Shown: one piece after another, positions 9,075 to 18,233 of the stretch | How positions within the stretch are numbered: the first letter of the stretch is position 1 | How the letters are laid out: every line of letters begins with the position of its first letter | Source: Mesorhizobium sp. NFR06 | GTDB taxonomy: Bacteria > Pseudomonadota > Alphaproteobacteria > Rhizobiales > Rhizobiaceae | Length of the DNA stretch: 64,000 nt | Assembly: GCF_900115245.1 (NCBI RefSeq) | Contig: NZ_FOVT01000023.1 | Coordinates: 1 to 64,000, forward strand | Reading direction: 5' to 3' | The notes under the pieces: model-generated | The model's input: the letters and a program-made list of their open reading frames with translations, nothing else | Database searches by the model: none | Told to the model about the DNA's origin: nothing | Program-made: the position numbers and the translations under genes

Positions 9075-10133
9075 ATGGTAGCAACGTCGAGTTCAGTAGG
9101 ATCGGGAGCCGCGGGAGCTGCGGTGTTCGCCGATTCGGACAGCCGCAAGTATCGGTACTTCGATCCGAAAGGTCAGCGCGCCACCCATTACGAGGATGTC
9201 ACGGTCGACGTGCAGCCCGACCCCGAGCGCTACCTGATCCAGGACTGGATCATTTCCTTCTCGAACGGCAAGGGCGCCTACATCAAGGACAACACGGCTG
9301 CCAAGAGCTCGAACTGGCATGCGTTCCGGGCCCCCGACCAGGAATGGGAGCGCACGCATTATCAGCGCCAGTCGAAGATCGAGACGATGGTGCAGAGCGT
9401 CATCACCAATGCCCGCCGGGCCGGCGCGCCGAAGACGTTCGACAAGGTCTGGGCCAAGCTCCTGCAGGCGCATCTCGGGGCATGGAAGCATGCCGAGTTC
9501 GGCCTCGGCACGTCGCTCATGCAGGCGCAGCGCTACGGCTACACGCAGATGATCAACAATGCAACGCTGACCAACTCCTCCTACAAGCTGAGGCTCGCCC
9601 AGGACATCACCCTCTATCTGGCCGAGATCGGCATGGACATCGCCGGCTGGGACGACGAGCTCGGCAAGAAGCACTGGCTCGAGGACGGCGTCTGGCAGGG
9701 CACCCGCGAAGCGGTCGAGACCATCATGGGCACGACCGACTATCTCGAGCAGTACTTCGCCATCAACATCGTGTTCGAGCCGCTGGTCGGCGAATTGTTC
9801 CGCTCCGGCTTTCTCATGCAGGCGGCGGCGGCCAACCACGACTTCATCACGCCGCCGGTGATTTCGGCGGCTGAAGCCGACTACGAGCGCAACCTCGCCA
9901 ACACCATCGACCTGATCTACCTGCTCGCCAACGACGACAAGCACGGCGCGGCGAACAGGAAGCTCTTCCAGGGCTGGGTGAACAAGCACGAGGCGCTCGC
10001 CGACAAGGCAGCCACCGGCCTCCAGCCGATCTGGTCGATGCCGCATTCCAAGCCGGTTTCCTTCACCGACGTTCGCGCCCAATCCGAGGAACGGATCGGC
10101 AAGATACTCGGCGAACTCGGCCTCAAGCGCTGA
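9075..10133 (+). CDS. prmC: Propane-type monooxygenase, hydroxylase beta subunit
   Basis: A 352-aa protein of the non-catalytic beta subunit family (MmoY/PrmC/MimC), which dimerises with the alpha subunit. It has the helical ferritin-like composition of the alpha subunit but lacks the paired ExxH iron ligands. The ATG at 9075 is chosen because AGGGAG lies eight bases upstream; a GTG at 9066 overlaps that site. Position between reductase and coupling protein fits the prmABCD order. Confidence 0.92.
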   Translation: MVATSSSVGSGAAGAAVFADSDSRKYRYFDPKGQRATHYEDVTVDVQPDPERYLIQDWIISFSNGKGAYIKDNTAAKSSNWHAFRAPDQEWERTHYQRQSKIETMVQSVITNARRAGAPKTFDKVWAKLLQAHLGAWKHAEFGLGTSLMQAQRYGYTQMINNATLTNSSYKLRLAQDITLYLAEIGMDIAGWDDELGKKHWLEDGVWQGTREAVETIMGTTDYLEQYFAINIVFEPLVGELFRSGFLMQAAAANHDFITPPVISAAEADYERNLANTIDLIYLLANDDKHGAANRKLFQGWVNKHEALADKAATGLQPIWSMPHSKPVSFTDVRAQSEERIGKILGELGLKR

Positions 10134-10150
10134 ACAGGGAGAAGACTATC

Positions 10151-10519
10151 ATGTCAGTAGCAGCACGCGACGCCTCGCAGTCCAACATCTTCAAGTCGAT
10201 GAAGGACATCACCTTCGAGCAGACGATCTCGCACCAGTGCGGCGTCACCATGAACGACTCGGTCGAGGCCCGCGCCATCGCCGAATTCATGGGCAAGAAG
10301 CCGGGGGTCATCGTCACATACCAGCCGGCCATGATCCGCATCGACGGCAACGGCAAGCTGATCTTCAAGATGGACGAGATCAGCGAGTATCTCGGCCGCG
10401 AAATGACCGCCGAGATCTTCGAGGTCAACACCTCCACCCACTACGGCCGCATGGCGCGCATCGACGACAACACCGTGATCCTGTTCGGGAACATGGACGA
10501 GGTCTTCGAATATATCTGA
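10151..10519 (+). CDS. prmD: Monooxygenase coupling (effector) protein
   Basis: A 122-aa protein of the MmoB/DmpM family. This cofactor-free effector docks on the hydroxylase and tunes O2 activation. The segment SVEARAIAEFMGKKPGVIVT and the fold-defining PAMIRIDGNGKLIF are typical. It follows prmC by 17 bp, with an AGGGAG-like site between them. Confidence 0.92.
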   Translation: MSVAARDASQSNIFKSMKDITFEQTISHQCGVTMNDSVEARAIAEFMGKKPGVIVTYQPAMIRIDGNGKLIFKMDEISEYLGREMTAEIFEVNTSTHYGRMARIDDNTVILFGNMDEVFEYI

Positions 10520-10527
10520 GGAAGCCC

Positions 10528-10557
10528 CCGGCGCGCTGCCTGGGTGCGGCGCGCCGG
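10528..10557 (+). promoter_or_regulatory. Strong GC hairpin between prmD and the amidohydrolase gene
   Basis: CCGGCGCGC and GCGCGCCGG form a perfect 9-bp stem with a 12-nt loop, eight bases after the prmD stop. There is no U tract. It divides the four structural monooxygenase genes from the accessory genes, so it may lower readthrough or protect the upstream mRNA from 3' exonucleases. Confidence 0.5.
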
Positions 10558-10605
10558 CTCCATCAACGCGACGCCCCATCAACATGACGACTGCGGAGGC
10601 AAGAA

Positions 10606-11628
10606 ATGTACAGGACACCTGAAGGCAAGGACATCTTCGTGGTCGACGGCCACACCCACTTCTGGGATGGCAGTCCGGAAAACCAGAAGAACATCCACGG
10701 CAAGCAGTTCATCGACTGCTTCTATGCTTATCACACGGGCCTGAGCCCGAAGGAACAGCTCTGGGAGAAGGGCAAGTTCGAGAAATACAGCGCCGACGAT
10801 CTCTACCGCGACCTGTTTATTGATGGTCCGGACGACGTGGCGATCGTCCAGTCGACCTATCTAAGGGATTTCTACAAGAACGGCTTCAACACGATCGAGC
10901 GCAATGCCGAGGTCGCCAAGCGCTATCCCGAGCGCTTCATCGTCAACGGCGCCTTCGATCCGCGCGATGGCGAGAAGGCGCTCGAATACATCCACTTCAT
11001 GAAGGAGACCTACGACATCAAGGGCGTGAAGATGTACACGGCCGAATGGAATGGCGCCTCCAAGGGCTGGAAGCTCACCGATCCCGACGCCTACAGGTGC
11101 TTCGAGCTTTGCGACAAGCTGGGCATCAGGAACATCCATGTCCATAAGGGCCCGACGATCATCCCGCTCAGCAAGGATGCCTTCGACGTGCACGACGTCG
11201 ACCATGCGGCGACGGACTTCCAGGGCCTCAACTGGATCGTCGAGCATTGCGGGCTGCCGCGCCTCGACGATTTCTGCTGGATCGCGACGCAGGAAACCAA
11301 CGTCTATGGCGGCCTGGCAGTGGCGCTTCCCTTCATCCACTCGCGCCCACGCTACTTTGCCGAGGTCATCGCCGAGCTGCTGTTCTGGATCGGGCCGGAA
11401 AAGATCCTTTTCGGCTCCGACTACGCGATCTGGACGCCGCGCTGGCTGGTCGAGCGGCTGTGGGCCTTCGAACTGCCGGAAGACATCAGGAAGGAGCGGG
11501 GAGTCGATCTCACACCCGAGACCAAGGAGAAGATCCTCGGTCTCAATGCCGCGCGCCTCTACAACATCGACATCGAAGCCAAGAAGAAGGCGCTGGCAAG
11601 CTCGCCCTTCAGCATCGCTGCGGAGTAG
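10606..11628 (+). CDS. Amidohydrolase-family protein of the monooxygenase cluster
   Basis: A 340-aa metal-dependent hydrolase-fold protein of the amidohydrolase_2 (aminocarboxymuconate-semialdehyde decarboxylase-like) family. The N-terminal DGHTHFWDG provides the HxH metal ligands, IHVHKG and EHCGLPRLDDF supply later His residues, and FGSDYAIWTP the C-terminal Asp. Homologues regularly accompany prm/mim operons, but their role in alkane oxidation or enzyme maturation is not settled as far as I know. It is followed after only 4 bp by the MIP18-like gene. Confidence 0.85.
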   Translation: MYRTPEGKDIFVVDGHTHFWDGSPENQKNIHGKQFIDCFYAYHTGLSPKEQLWEKGKFEKYSADDLYRDLFIDGPDDVAIVQSTYLRDFYKNGFNTIERNAEVAKRYPERFIVNGAFDPRDGEKALEYIHFMKETYDIKGVKMYTAEWNGASKGWKLTDPDAYRCFELCDKLGIRNIHVHKGPTIIPLSKDAFDVHDVDHAATDFQGLNWIVEHCGLPRLDDFCWIATQETNVYGGLAVALPFIHSRPRYFAEVIAELLFWIGPEKILFGSDYAIWTPRWLVERLWAFELPEDIRKERGVDLTPETKEKILGLNAARLYNIDIEAKKKALASSPFSIAAE

Positions 11629-11632
11629 GCCC

Positions 11633-12430
11633 ATGGCAACCGCCAGCGTTTCCGGTAGCCGCGAGAAGGAGCTCTGGCGGCGCCTCGGCGAGGTCAGCGA
11701 CCCGGAACTCGACGAACCGGTCACCGAGATGGGCTTCGTCGAGCGGGCCGAGATCACGGGCGACGGCAGCGTTGAGGTCGACTTCCGCCTGCCGACCTAC
11801 TGGTGCTCACCCAACTTCGCCTTCCTGATGCTCGACGGCGTGCGCAAGGCGCTCGACCAGCTCTCCTGGTCGCCCGCCTATCGCGTCAAGCTGCACGACC
11901 ACATGTTCGCGGAAGAGGTCAATCGCGGCATCGAAGCGGGCAAGAATTTCGGCGACATATTCGCCGGGCTTGCCGGAGATGAGGATATCGGCGCGTTGCG
12001 CGAAACCTTCAGCATGAAGGCCTTCAAGCGGCGCCAGGAAGCGGTGCTGCTTGGCCTCAGGAGGCAAGGGCTGACGGATCGCGAGATCCTCGGCATGGAC
12101 CTGGGCGCCTATGACGCCGCCCGTCTCGGGTCCGGCGAGATGACCAGCCAGAAGGCGAGATACCGGGCAGCGCTTGTCGAGCGCTTTCCGTCACGCAGGC
12201 GGGGCGATCCTGTCTTCGCGACCTGGGAGGGGCGGCAAATCCCACCCGCGGCCCTCGACGCCTATCTCGCCGAGCTGCGCTCCGTGCGCATCAACATGGA
12301 GTTCAACGGCGCGCTTTGCCGTGGGCTCAAGCAGGCAAGATACAAGGAACTGGACGTGATCGACGGCGAGCCGACGCTGGTCGATTTCATCCTGGACCGC
12401 GTGCCGGAGCGAAGCGCCCCGGTCACCTAA
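11633..12430 (+). CDS. MIP18/PaaD-like metal-sulfur assembly domain protein
   Basis: A 265-aa protein whose N-terminal ~100 residues match the MIP18/DUF59 domain (WRRLGEVSDPELDEPVTEMGFVERAEI), used by PaaD, SufT and HcfA-type factors in iron or iron-sulfur maturation. The C-terminal ~150 residues are an unassigned helical extension with two Cys near the domain and later. In this operon it may help insert iron into the hydroxylase or the 2Fe-2S cluster into the reductase; that is inference. Start ATG at 11633 lies 4 bp after the amidohydrolase stop. Confidence 0.8.
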   Translation: MATASVSGSREKELWRRLGEVSDPELDEPVTEMGFVERAEITGDGSVEVDFRLPTYWCSPNFAFLMLDGVRKALDQLSWSPAYRVKLHDHMFAEEVNRGIEAGKNFGDIFAGLAGDEDIGALRETFSMKAFKRRQEAVLLGLRRQGLTDREILGMDLGAYDAARLGSGEMTSQKARYRAALVERFPSRRRGDPVFATWEGRQIPPAALDAYLAELRSVRINMEFNGALCRGLKQARYKELDVIDGEPTLVDFILDRVPERSAPVT

Positions 12431-12505
12431 GCGAACCGAAAGCAACGGCCTCCTTCGCACGAGGCCCCCAACCAACAAACCGCCCGTAAGGCGGAAGGAG
12501 GAGTC

Positions 12506-14137
12506 ATGCCAAAAATTATGCTTCACAATTCCGAGGCCCGTCGTGCTCTTGCCCGTGGCGTCTTTCGGCTGGCGACGGCCGTCGAGCCGACGCTAGGACC
12601 CAAAGGCATGAACGCCATGATCGACCGGCCGATCGGGACACCGATGGTGACGCGCGACGGCGTCAGCATCGCTTCCGAGATCGAACTCCATAACCGCTTC
12701 GAGAACATGGGAGCGCAGGTCGTCCGCGAAGTGTCGATGCAGACCAACGAGGTCGCCGGCGATGGCACGACGACCGCCATCGTGCTCGCCAACGCGCTCA
12801 TCCAGGGCGGCGTCGAGGCGAATGAGCGCGGCGCGAAATCCGTCGATCTGTGCAAGGGCATCGAGCTTGCCGTGGGCGCGGTGGTCTCGGCCCTCAAGGC
12901 ATCTGCCAAGCCTGCCAAGGGCAACGGCATCCTCGCTTCGGTAGCCAACATCGCCGCGACCGACGCCAGGCTTGGGGCGCTGGTGGCGGAGGCGCATGAG
13001 CGCGTCGGGGCCGATGGCGTCATCACCACCGACTTCAGCGTAACCACCGAGACCACGCTCGACGTGGTCGAGGGCATGTCTTTCGACCGCGGCTACCTCT
13101 CGCATCACATGGTCACCGATCAGGAGAAGATGGAGGCCGTGCTGGAACGGCCCTTCATCCTGATGACCGATCTCAAGATCAAGGAGCCCAGCGCCCTCGA
13201 TACCGTGCGTCGCATCGCCGAAGAGGCCGGGCGGCCGCTGCTGATCGTGTCCGAGGAAGTTTCGCCGGAGGTCGTGGTGACGCTGCTCGGCAAGCAGGGG
13301 CCGGGCAAATACCTCATCGTCCATCCGCCGGAATACGGCCATTGGCGCAAGGCGATGATGGAAGATCTGGCGATCATCACCGGCGGCAGGGTGATTGCTC
13401 GCGACCTCGGCGGCCGGCTGGAGGACATCACGATCGACGATCTCGGGACCGCAGACCGGGTGAAGACCAGTTCCTCCTACACCTCGATCATTCGCGGCGG
13501 CGGCGACCCTGCCGCGATCCAGTCCCGCCGGGCCCAGGTGCAGCGGCAGTATGAGGCCGCGCCGCCGAACATCGAGCAGGACAAGCTGCGCGAGCGCCTC
13601 GCCAAGCTCTCCGGCGGCACCGCCATCCTCTATGCCGGCGGCGTCACGCCGGTCGAGCAGAAGCGGACCATCCAACTGATCGAGGATTCGCTGAATGCGG
13701 TGCGCGCCGCTTGCGAGGAGGGCGTGGTCGCCGGCGGCGGTTCCGCGCTTGCCCAGATCGCGCCTCTGCTCGACAAAGTGGCTGCCGGCGTCAATGGCGA
13801 CGTCGCGGAGGGCGTGCGCCTGGTCCGCTCGGTGCTGACACGTCCGCTATGGCGCATCGCTGCCAATGCCGGCGCCGATCCCGAGGCTGTGGTGGCCGAG
13901 GTGACGCGCATCAACGGCGGCTATGGCTACAACGCATCCGCCGGCAGCTACCAGAACATGTTCGAAGCCGGGATCATCGACCCCGTCCGCGTCACCTATA
14001 CGGCTCTCGCCAACGCGGCGTCCGTGGCGACGCTGATCCTGACCACCGAAACCTTGATCGGCGACCTTGCCGAGGACGAGGACCCGACCGCCGGGCCGGC
14101 GCTCGGCGGGGGCGCGGAAAAGCTTGGCCGCGCCTGA
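12506..14137 (+). CDS. Dedicated GroEL-like chaperonin of the monooxygenase cluster
   Basis: A 543-aa group I chaperonin homologue with TLGPKGMNAMIDR, EVAGDGTTTAIVLANALI (the ATPase GDGTTT motif) and EEGVVAGGGSALAQI. It lacks the Met-rich GGM tail of housekeeping GroEL and is more divergent in the apical domain. No groES is adjacent. In mycobacteria the equivalent protein MimG is known to be needed to fold the MimABCD hydroxylase, so the likely client here is PrmA. A strong AAGGAGG precedes the ATG. Confidence 0.92.
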   Translation: MPKIMLHNSEARRALARGVFRLATAVEPTLGPKGMNAMIDRPIGTPMVTRDGVSIASEIELHNRFENMGAQVVREVSMQTNEVAGDGTTTAIVLANALIQGGVEANERGAKSVDLCKGIELAVGAVVSALKASAKPAKGNGILASVANIAATDARLGALVAEAHERVGADGVITTDFSVTTETTLDVVEGMSFDRGYLSHHMVTDQEKMEAVLERPFILMTDLKIKEPSALDTVRRIAEEAGRPLLIVSEEVSPEVVVTLLGKQGPGKYLIVHPPEYGHWRKAMMEDLAIITGGRVIARDLGGRLEDITIDDLGTADRVKTSSSYTSIIRGGGDPAAIQSRRAQVQRQYEAAPPNIEQDKLRERLAKLSGGTAILYAGGVTPVEQKRTIQLIEDSLNAVRAACEEGVVAGGGSALAQIAPLLDKVAAGVNGDVAEGVRLVRSVLTRPLWRIAANAGADPEAVVAEVTRINGGYGYNASAGSYQNMFEAGIIDPVRVTYTALANAASVATLILTTETLIGDLAEDEDPTAGPALGGGAEKLGRA

Positions 14138-14180
14138 CGCGGCATTCACCGAACGATTTCGACGTTGAAAGGACACGACG

Positions 14181-15224
14181 ATGAAAGCTGCCAGACTCTA
14201 CGAATACGACCCGAAAATGAACGTGAAGCTGAAGATCGAGGAGGTAGCCGCCCCGACGATCACCGCGCCGGATGAGGTGATCGTGCGCGTCGGCGCCGCC
14301 GGCTTGTGCCGCACCGACCTTCATATCATCGAAGGGGTGTGGAAGCCGACCATGGACCCCGACGGCAGTCTTTTGCCCTACATCATGGGTCACGAAAATG
14401 CCGGCTGGGTCGAGGAGGTCGGCAGCGGCGTCAGGTCGGTCAAGCGTGGCGATGCCGTGATCTGCCATCCGTTCCGCTCCTGCGGCATCTGCCTCAACTG
14501 CCGTCATGGCGAGGACATGTACTGCGACAATGGCCAGTTCCCCGGCCTTGGCATGAATGGCGGCTTCGCCGAATACTTCATCACCAGCGAGCGCTCGCTG
14601 ATCAAGCTCAACGCCAACGTCACGCCGATTGAGGTGGCGCCGTTGGCCGACGCCGGCATCACCGCCTACCGCGCCGCCAAGCGGGCCGCAAAACTCCTGC
14701 GACCCGGCAGCTATTGCGTCCTGCTCGGCATCGGCGGGCTTGGTCATATCGCGCTGCAATCACTGCATGCGATTTCGGGCTGCCGGATCATCGCAGTGGA
14801 TCGCGAGCCGGCGGCGCGTGTGCTGGCCAAGGATCTCGGCGCCGACTTCGTGCTCGATGGCGGCCCGAATGTCGTCGAGGAGGTCAAGGCGATCACCGGC
14901 GGCGGCGCGCATGTGGTCATCGACTTCGTCGGCGAGCTCGGTGTCGAGAACATCTGCTGGAAGATGGTGCGCAAGGGCGGACAGTTGTTCGTCGTCGGCT
15001 ATGGCGGCGCGGTCAACGTGCCGACCGCCCATCTGGTCATCGAGGAGATCAACATCGGCGGCAGCCTGGTCGGTAATTTCACCGAGCTTGTCGAGCTGAT
15101 GGAGCTGAACGCCGACGGCAAGGTGAAGATGCACTACACCGAGTACAACCTCGCCAGCATCAACACCGCGCTCGACGACTTCAAGAACCGGCGCTTCACC
15201 GGCCGCGGCGTCATCGTTCCCTGA
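14181..15224 (+). CDS. adh: Zinc-dependent alcohol dehydrogenase
   Basis: A 347-aa medium-chain dehydrogenase. GLCRTDLHII gives the catalytic Cys, GHENAGWVEEVG the catalytic His-Glu, and CRSCGICLNCRHGEDMYC the structural zinc Cys cluster. GIGGLGHIALQ forms the Rossmann NAD(P) loop. Such enzymes oxidise the alcohols (for example 2-propanol) formed by the monooxygenase. It lies 43 bp after the chaperonin gene in the same operon. Confidence 0.92.
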   Translation: MKAARLYEYDPKMNVKLKIEEVAAPTITAPDEVIVRVGAAGLCRTDLHIIEGVWKPTMDPDGSLLPYIMGHENAGWVEEVGSGVRSVKRGDAVICHPFRSCGICLNCRHGEDMYCDNGQFPGLGMNGGFAEYFITSERSLIKLNANVTPIEVAPLADAGITAYRAAKRAAKLLRPGSYCVLLGIGGLGHIALQSLHAISGCRIIAVDREPAARVLAKDLGADFVLDGGPNVVEEVKAITGGGAHVVIDFVGELGVENICWKMVRKGGQLFVVGYGGAVNVPTAHLVIEEINIGGSLVGNFTELVELMELNADGKVKMHYTEYNLASINTALDDFKNRRFTGRGVIVP

Positions 15225-15294
15225 ACAACTCTGGGCTGAACGCCGTGCGAAAGCGGCGTCCGGTCCCAGCCAACACAAATCTGGAGAGGAAGAA

Positions 15295-15984
15295 GTGAAC
15301 AAGTACATCTGCGAATTCGTCGGAACCTTCGCGCTGGTCTTCTTCGGCTGCGCGACGGTACTCTTCATGCGCTCCGAGGTCGGACTGCTCGGCGTGGCAA
15401 TGGCATTCGGCCTGTCGGTAATTGCGATGGCCTATTCGATCGGGCCAATTTCAGGAGCCCACCTCAACCCCGCCGTCAGCCTCGGCTTCTTCGTCTCCGG
15501 CCGGATGAAGCCGAACGACCTGGTCGGCTACGTCGTCGCGCAATGCGTGGGTGCGATCATCGCGTCGGCCGTGCTCTACGTGATCGCGCAGGGCAAGGGC
15601 GGCGGCTATGACGTGGCGGCGAACGGGTTTGCCCAGAACGGCTGGTCGGCCTATTCGGCGACCTCGGCGTTCCTGTTCGAGGCGGTCGCCACATTCCTGT
15701 TCCTGGTCGTCATCCTTCGTGCGACCGCCGAAGGCGGCGCCGGTCCCCTCGCGGGCCTCGCGATCGGGTTGACGCTCGTCATGATTCACCTGGCCGGTAT
15801 TGCGGTGTCCGGATCTTCGGTCAATCCCGCCCGCTCGCTCGGCCCGGCGCTGTTTGCCGGCGGGACGGCGCTATCGCAGCTCTGGCTCTATATTGTTGCG
15901 CCGTGCCTGGGTGCTGCCGCCGCGGGCCTCGCATTACGCGCAGGCATGGTCGGCGCGGGCGAACCGGCGCCTCAGGCCGCCTGA
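15295..15984 (+). CDS. MIP-family aquaporin / glycerol facilitator
   Basis: A 229-aa integral membrane channel with six hydrophobic spans and two half-helix signatures, SGAHLNPAVS and SGSSVNPARS. The start codon is GTG at 15295 after GAGAGGAAGAA. Located at the end of the monooxygenase operon, it probably passes small uncharged diols, alcohols or glycerol, perhaps the products of alkane oxidation. The upstream 70-bp gap contains a small hairpin (ACGCCG/CGGCGT). Confidence 0.9.
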   Translation: MNKYICEFVGTFALVFFGCATVLFMRSEVGLLGVAMAFGLSVIAMAYSIGPISGAHLNPAVSLGFFVSGRMKPNDLVGYVVAQCVGAIIASAVLYVIAQGKGGGYDVAANGFAQNGWSAYSATSAFLFEAVATFLFLVVILRATAEGGAGPLAGLAIGLTLVMIHLAGIAVSGSSVNPARSLGPALFAGGTALSQLWLYIVAPCLGAAAAGLALRAGMVGAGEPAPQAA

Positions 15985-16030
15985 TCAACGGCCCTTGCGG
16001 CCGGCTCGATCTGCAGGTCAGCAGTCCCCA

Positions 16031-16058
16031 AACCCATGGCGCAGATGCCATGGGTTTT
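16031..16058. terminator. Bidirectional intrinsic terminator
   Basis: AAACCCATGGC and GCCATGGGTTT make a perfect 11-bp stem with a 6-nt loop (16042-16047). The A/T ends provide U tracts in both directions, with further pyrimidines on the plus strand. It sits between the convergent aquaporin gene and the activator gene and would end both transcripts. Confidence 0.85.
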
Positions 16059-16073
16059 CTCTTTGCCAAGATG

Positions 16074-18152
16074 TCAGACGAAGCCGCGTCGTATGCCGTA
16101 TTGGCCAAGCTTGCGGTAGAGCGTCGGCCGCGAGATGCCCAGTCTCTGGGCGACCCTGCTGAGATTCCCGCCCTCAGCGGCAAGCGCGTTCCTGATCGCT
16201 TGGCGTTCGGCATCCTCGAATGTGCAGACCGGCGCCTCGAGCATGGCCGCGGGATGATCGCTGTGTGCGGTCGCGTCGTCTCGATTGCCGGCGGTGATTT
16301 CCCACGGGAGGTCATGGAGGTCGATGGTGCTGTTGCGCGCCAGGATATGCAGGCGCTCCATCAGGTTTTTTAGCTCGCGCACATTGCCCGGCCAGCGATA
16401 GGCAAGCAGCGCGTCGAGCGCGTGGCCTGAAAATTCCAGTGGATCGTTGCCGGCCTTCGCGGCGATCTGGCGGTTGAAATGCTCGACCAGCAACAAGACA
16501 TCCTCGCCACGCTCGCGCAGGGCGGGGACACGGATCGAGACGGCGCCGATACGGTAATAGAGATCGCTGCGGAAGCGCCCGGCCGCGACTTCCTGCTTGA
16601 GATCGCGATTGGTCGAGGCGACCAGGCGCACGTCCACCGGCCGCCCTCTGCTGTCGCCGATGCGGTGGACGACACGCTCTTCCAGCACGCGCAACAGGAA
16701 TGGCTGGATCTCAAGCGGCAACTCGCCGATCTCGTCGAGGCTGAGCACGCCGCCATTGGCCTGCTCGAACACGCCCGCCTTGCCTTCACGCGAGGCGCCG
16801 GTAAAGGCGCCGGCCACGTGACCGAACAACTCGCTGCCGAACAGCTCCTTGGTGATGGCGCCGCAATTCATGGCGATGAACGGGTCATTGTCCGTGCGCC
16901 GGCTGCCGGCATGGACAAGCCGTGCAAACAGCTCCTTGCCGACGCCAGTTTCGCCTTCTATCAGCAGCGACGTGACGCCGCTCGACCGCGCCACGCGGCA
17001 GGCGACATCGATGGCGGCCCGCAGCTTTTCGCTTTCGCCGACGATCATCGACGTCGCTGCCTGCAACTGTTTGTCCGCCTCCCGGTTGATCACCGCCGCG
17101 CCGGAAACGACCGGCGCGGCCGGGAACACCAGAGCCGCGCCGCTGAGATTGCCGTCCAGCTTCAGTGGCGTGATGTGGCAGGACCGCAGATGCGCCGGAA
17201 GCGCCTTGGCGAGATCGCCGTCCGAGCCTGATGCCGGCAGGTTCATGAGCCAGCGACCGCGGCCTGGCTCGATCGGGCCGTCCGTCATTTCGGTGATCTC
17301 GCCATTGGGCACGTTGTTGCAGAAGATCGCCCGGCCACGGTGATCGACGATCACCAAGCCGTCTTTCCCGCGGTAGCCGGGTGCCGAGGAAATGAAGGCC
17401 TCGAGCAGCCGGGTGCGCTGTTCCTGCTGCTGCTCCGCCAAGGCCTTTTCAATCTGCCTGGCAGTGGCGGCGACAAGTGCGGTGTTGTGGGGGCGGAAGA
17501 TCGGCGAATAGCCTGACAGATCGACGACACCGATGATCTTTCCATCCAAGGGGTCGCGGATCGGCGCGCCGGCGCAGGTCCAGCCTTTGATACCAGCGCA
17601 AAAATGTTCGGCCGCGTGGACAAAGATCGGCTCGCCGGTCCAAAGCGCGGTGCCGATGCCGTTGGTCCCGACAGCGCCCTCATTCCATTTGCCGCCGATG
17701 GCGAGATGGATGTCCATGCCGTCATGCAAGGTCTTCTTGTCGCCGATGGCTTCGATCAGCACACCGTCGCTGTCGGCGAGCACCAGCATCGCTCCCGTCC
17801 CTTCCAGCAGCGGGCCAAGAGAGGCGAACGGCCGCCGCGCCGCCGAAAGCAGCTCGGCGTTGGCGCGGGTCAGATATTCGATCTCGTCGCGATTGCTGTT
17901 GAGGGGGGCCTCGACGCCCTGCGCGTTGATGCCGCCAGTGGCGCTGCGGTACCAGGAATCGTGGATCAGCGAGCGGACCTGGACCGGATCGCGAGCGCAT
18001 TTTGGCGCGTCGGATAGAAAGTTTTCCCAAGCGCGCATGGTGGCGCGCTCGTCATAGTCGACGGTGTCCAACACCAGTTGTCCGGTGGCCATCGGCGCAC
18101 GCGCCGCAAGAGCACCTGTCTTCATCTGGTTGGTGTCTATCCCGCGTTTCAT
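16074..18152 (-). CDS. AcoR-type sigma-54-dependent activator of the monooxygenase operon
   Basis: A 692-aa enhancer-binding protein. The N-terminal sensor is AcoR-like with a GAF domain (about 80-250). The central AAA+ domain has Walker A GETGVGKE with its Lys near residue 406 and the sigma-54 contact loop GAFTGA near residue 450, so ATPase-driven open-complex formation should be intact. The C-terminus is a Fis-type HTH (NLSRVAQRLGISRPTLYRKL). It faces the operon whose -24/-12 promoter is at 5878, as MimR/AcoR-type regulators do for alkane, ketone and acetoin catabolic operons. The inducer is unknown, possibly an alcohol or ketone product. Confidence 0.92.
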   Translation of the reverse strand: MKRGIDTNQMKTGALAARAPMATGQLVLDTVDYDERATMRAWENFLSDAPKCARDPVQVRSLIHDSWYRSATGGINAQGVEAPLNSNRDEIEYLTRANAELLSAARRPFASLGPLLEGTGAMLVLADSDGVLIEAIGDKKTLHDGMDIHLAIGGKWNEGAVGTNGIGTALWTGEPIFVHAAEHFCAGIKGWTCAGAPIRDPLDGKIIGVVDLSGYSPIFRPHNTALVAATARQIEKALAEQQQEQRTRLLEAFISSAPGYRGKDGLVIVDHRGRAIFCNNVPNGEITEMTDGPIEPGRGRWLMNLPASGSDGDLAKALPAHLRSCHITPLKLDGNLSGAALVFPAAPVVSGAAVINREADKQLQAATSMIVGESEKLRAAIDVACRVARSSGVTSLLIEGETGVGKELFARLVHAGSRRTDNDPFIAMNCGAITKELFGSELFGHVAGAFTGASREGKAGVFEQANGGVLSLDEIGELPLEIQPFLLRVLEERVVHRIGDSRGRPVDVRLVASTNRDLKQEVAAGRFRSDLYYRIGAVSIRVPALRERGEDVLLLVEHFNRQIAAKAGNDPLEFSGHALDALLAYRWPGNVRELKNLMERLHILARNSTIDLHDLPWEITAGNRDDATAHSDHPAAMLEAPVCTFEDAERQAIRNALAAEGGNLSRVAQRLGISRPTLYRKLGQYGIRRGFV

Positions 18153-18233
18153 TCAGTCATCACAGAACCTTTGGGGGGCATGCTATTTCTGTATGCTGTC
18201 GGACTGCGCTCGAATGGTCGTTCGCAAGATAGG

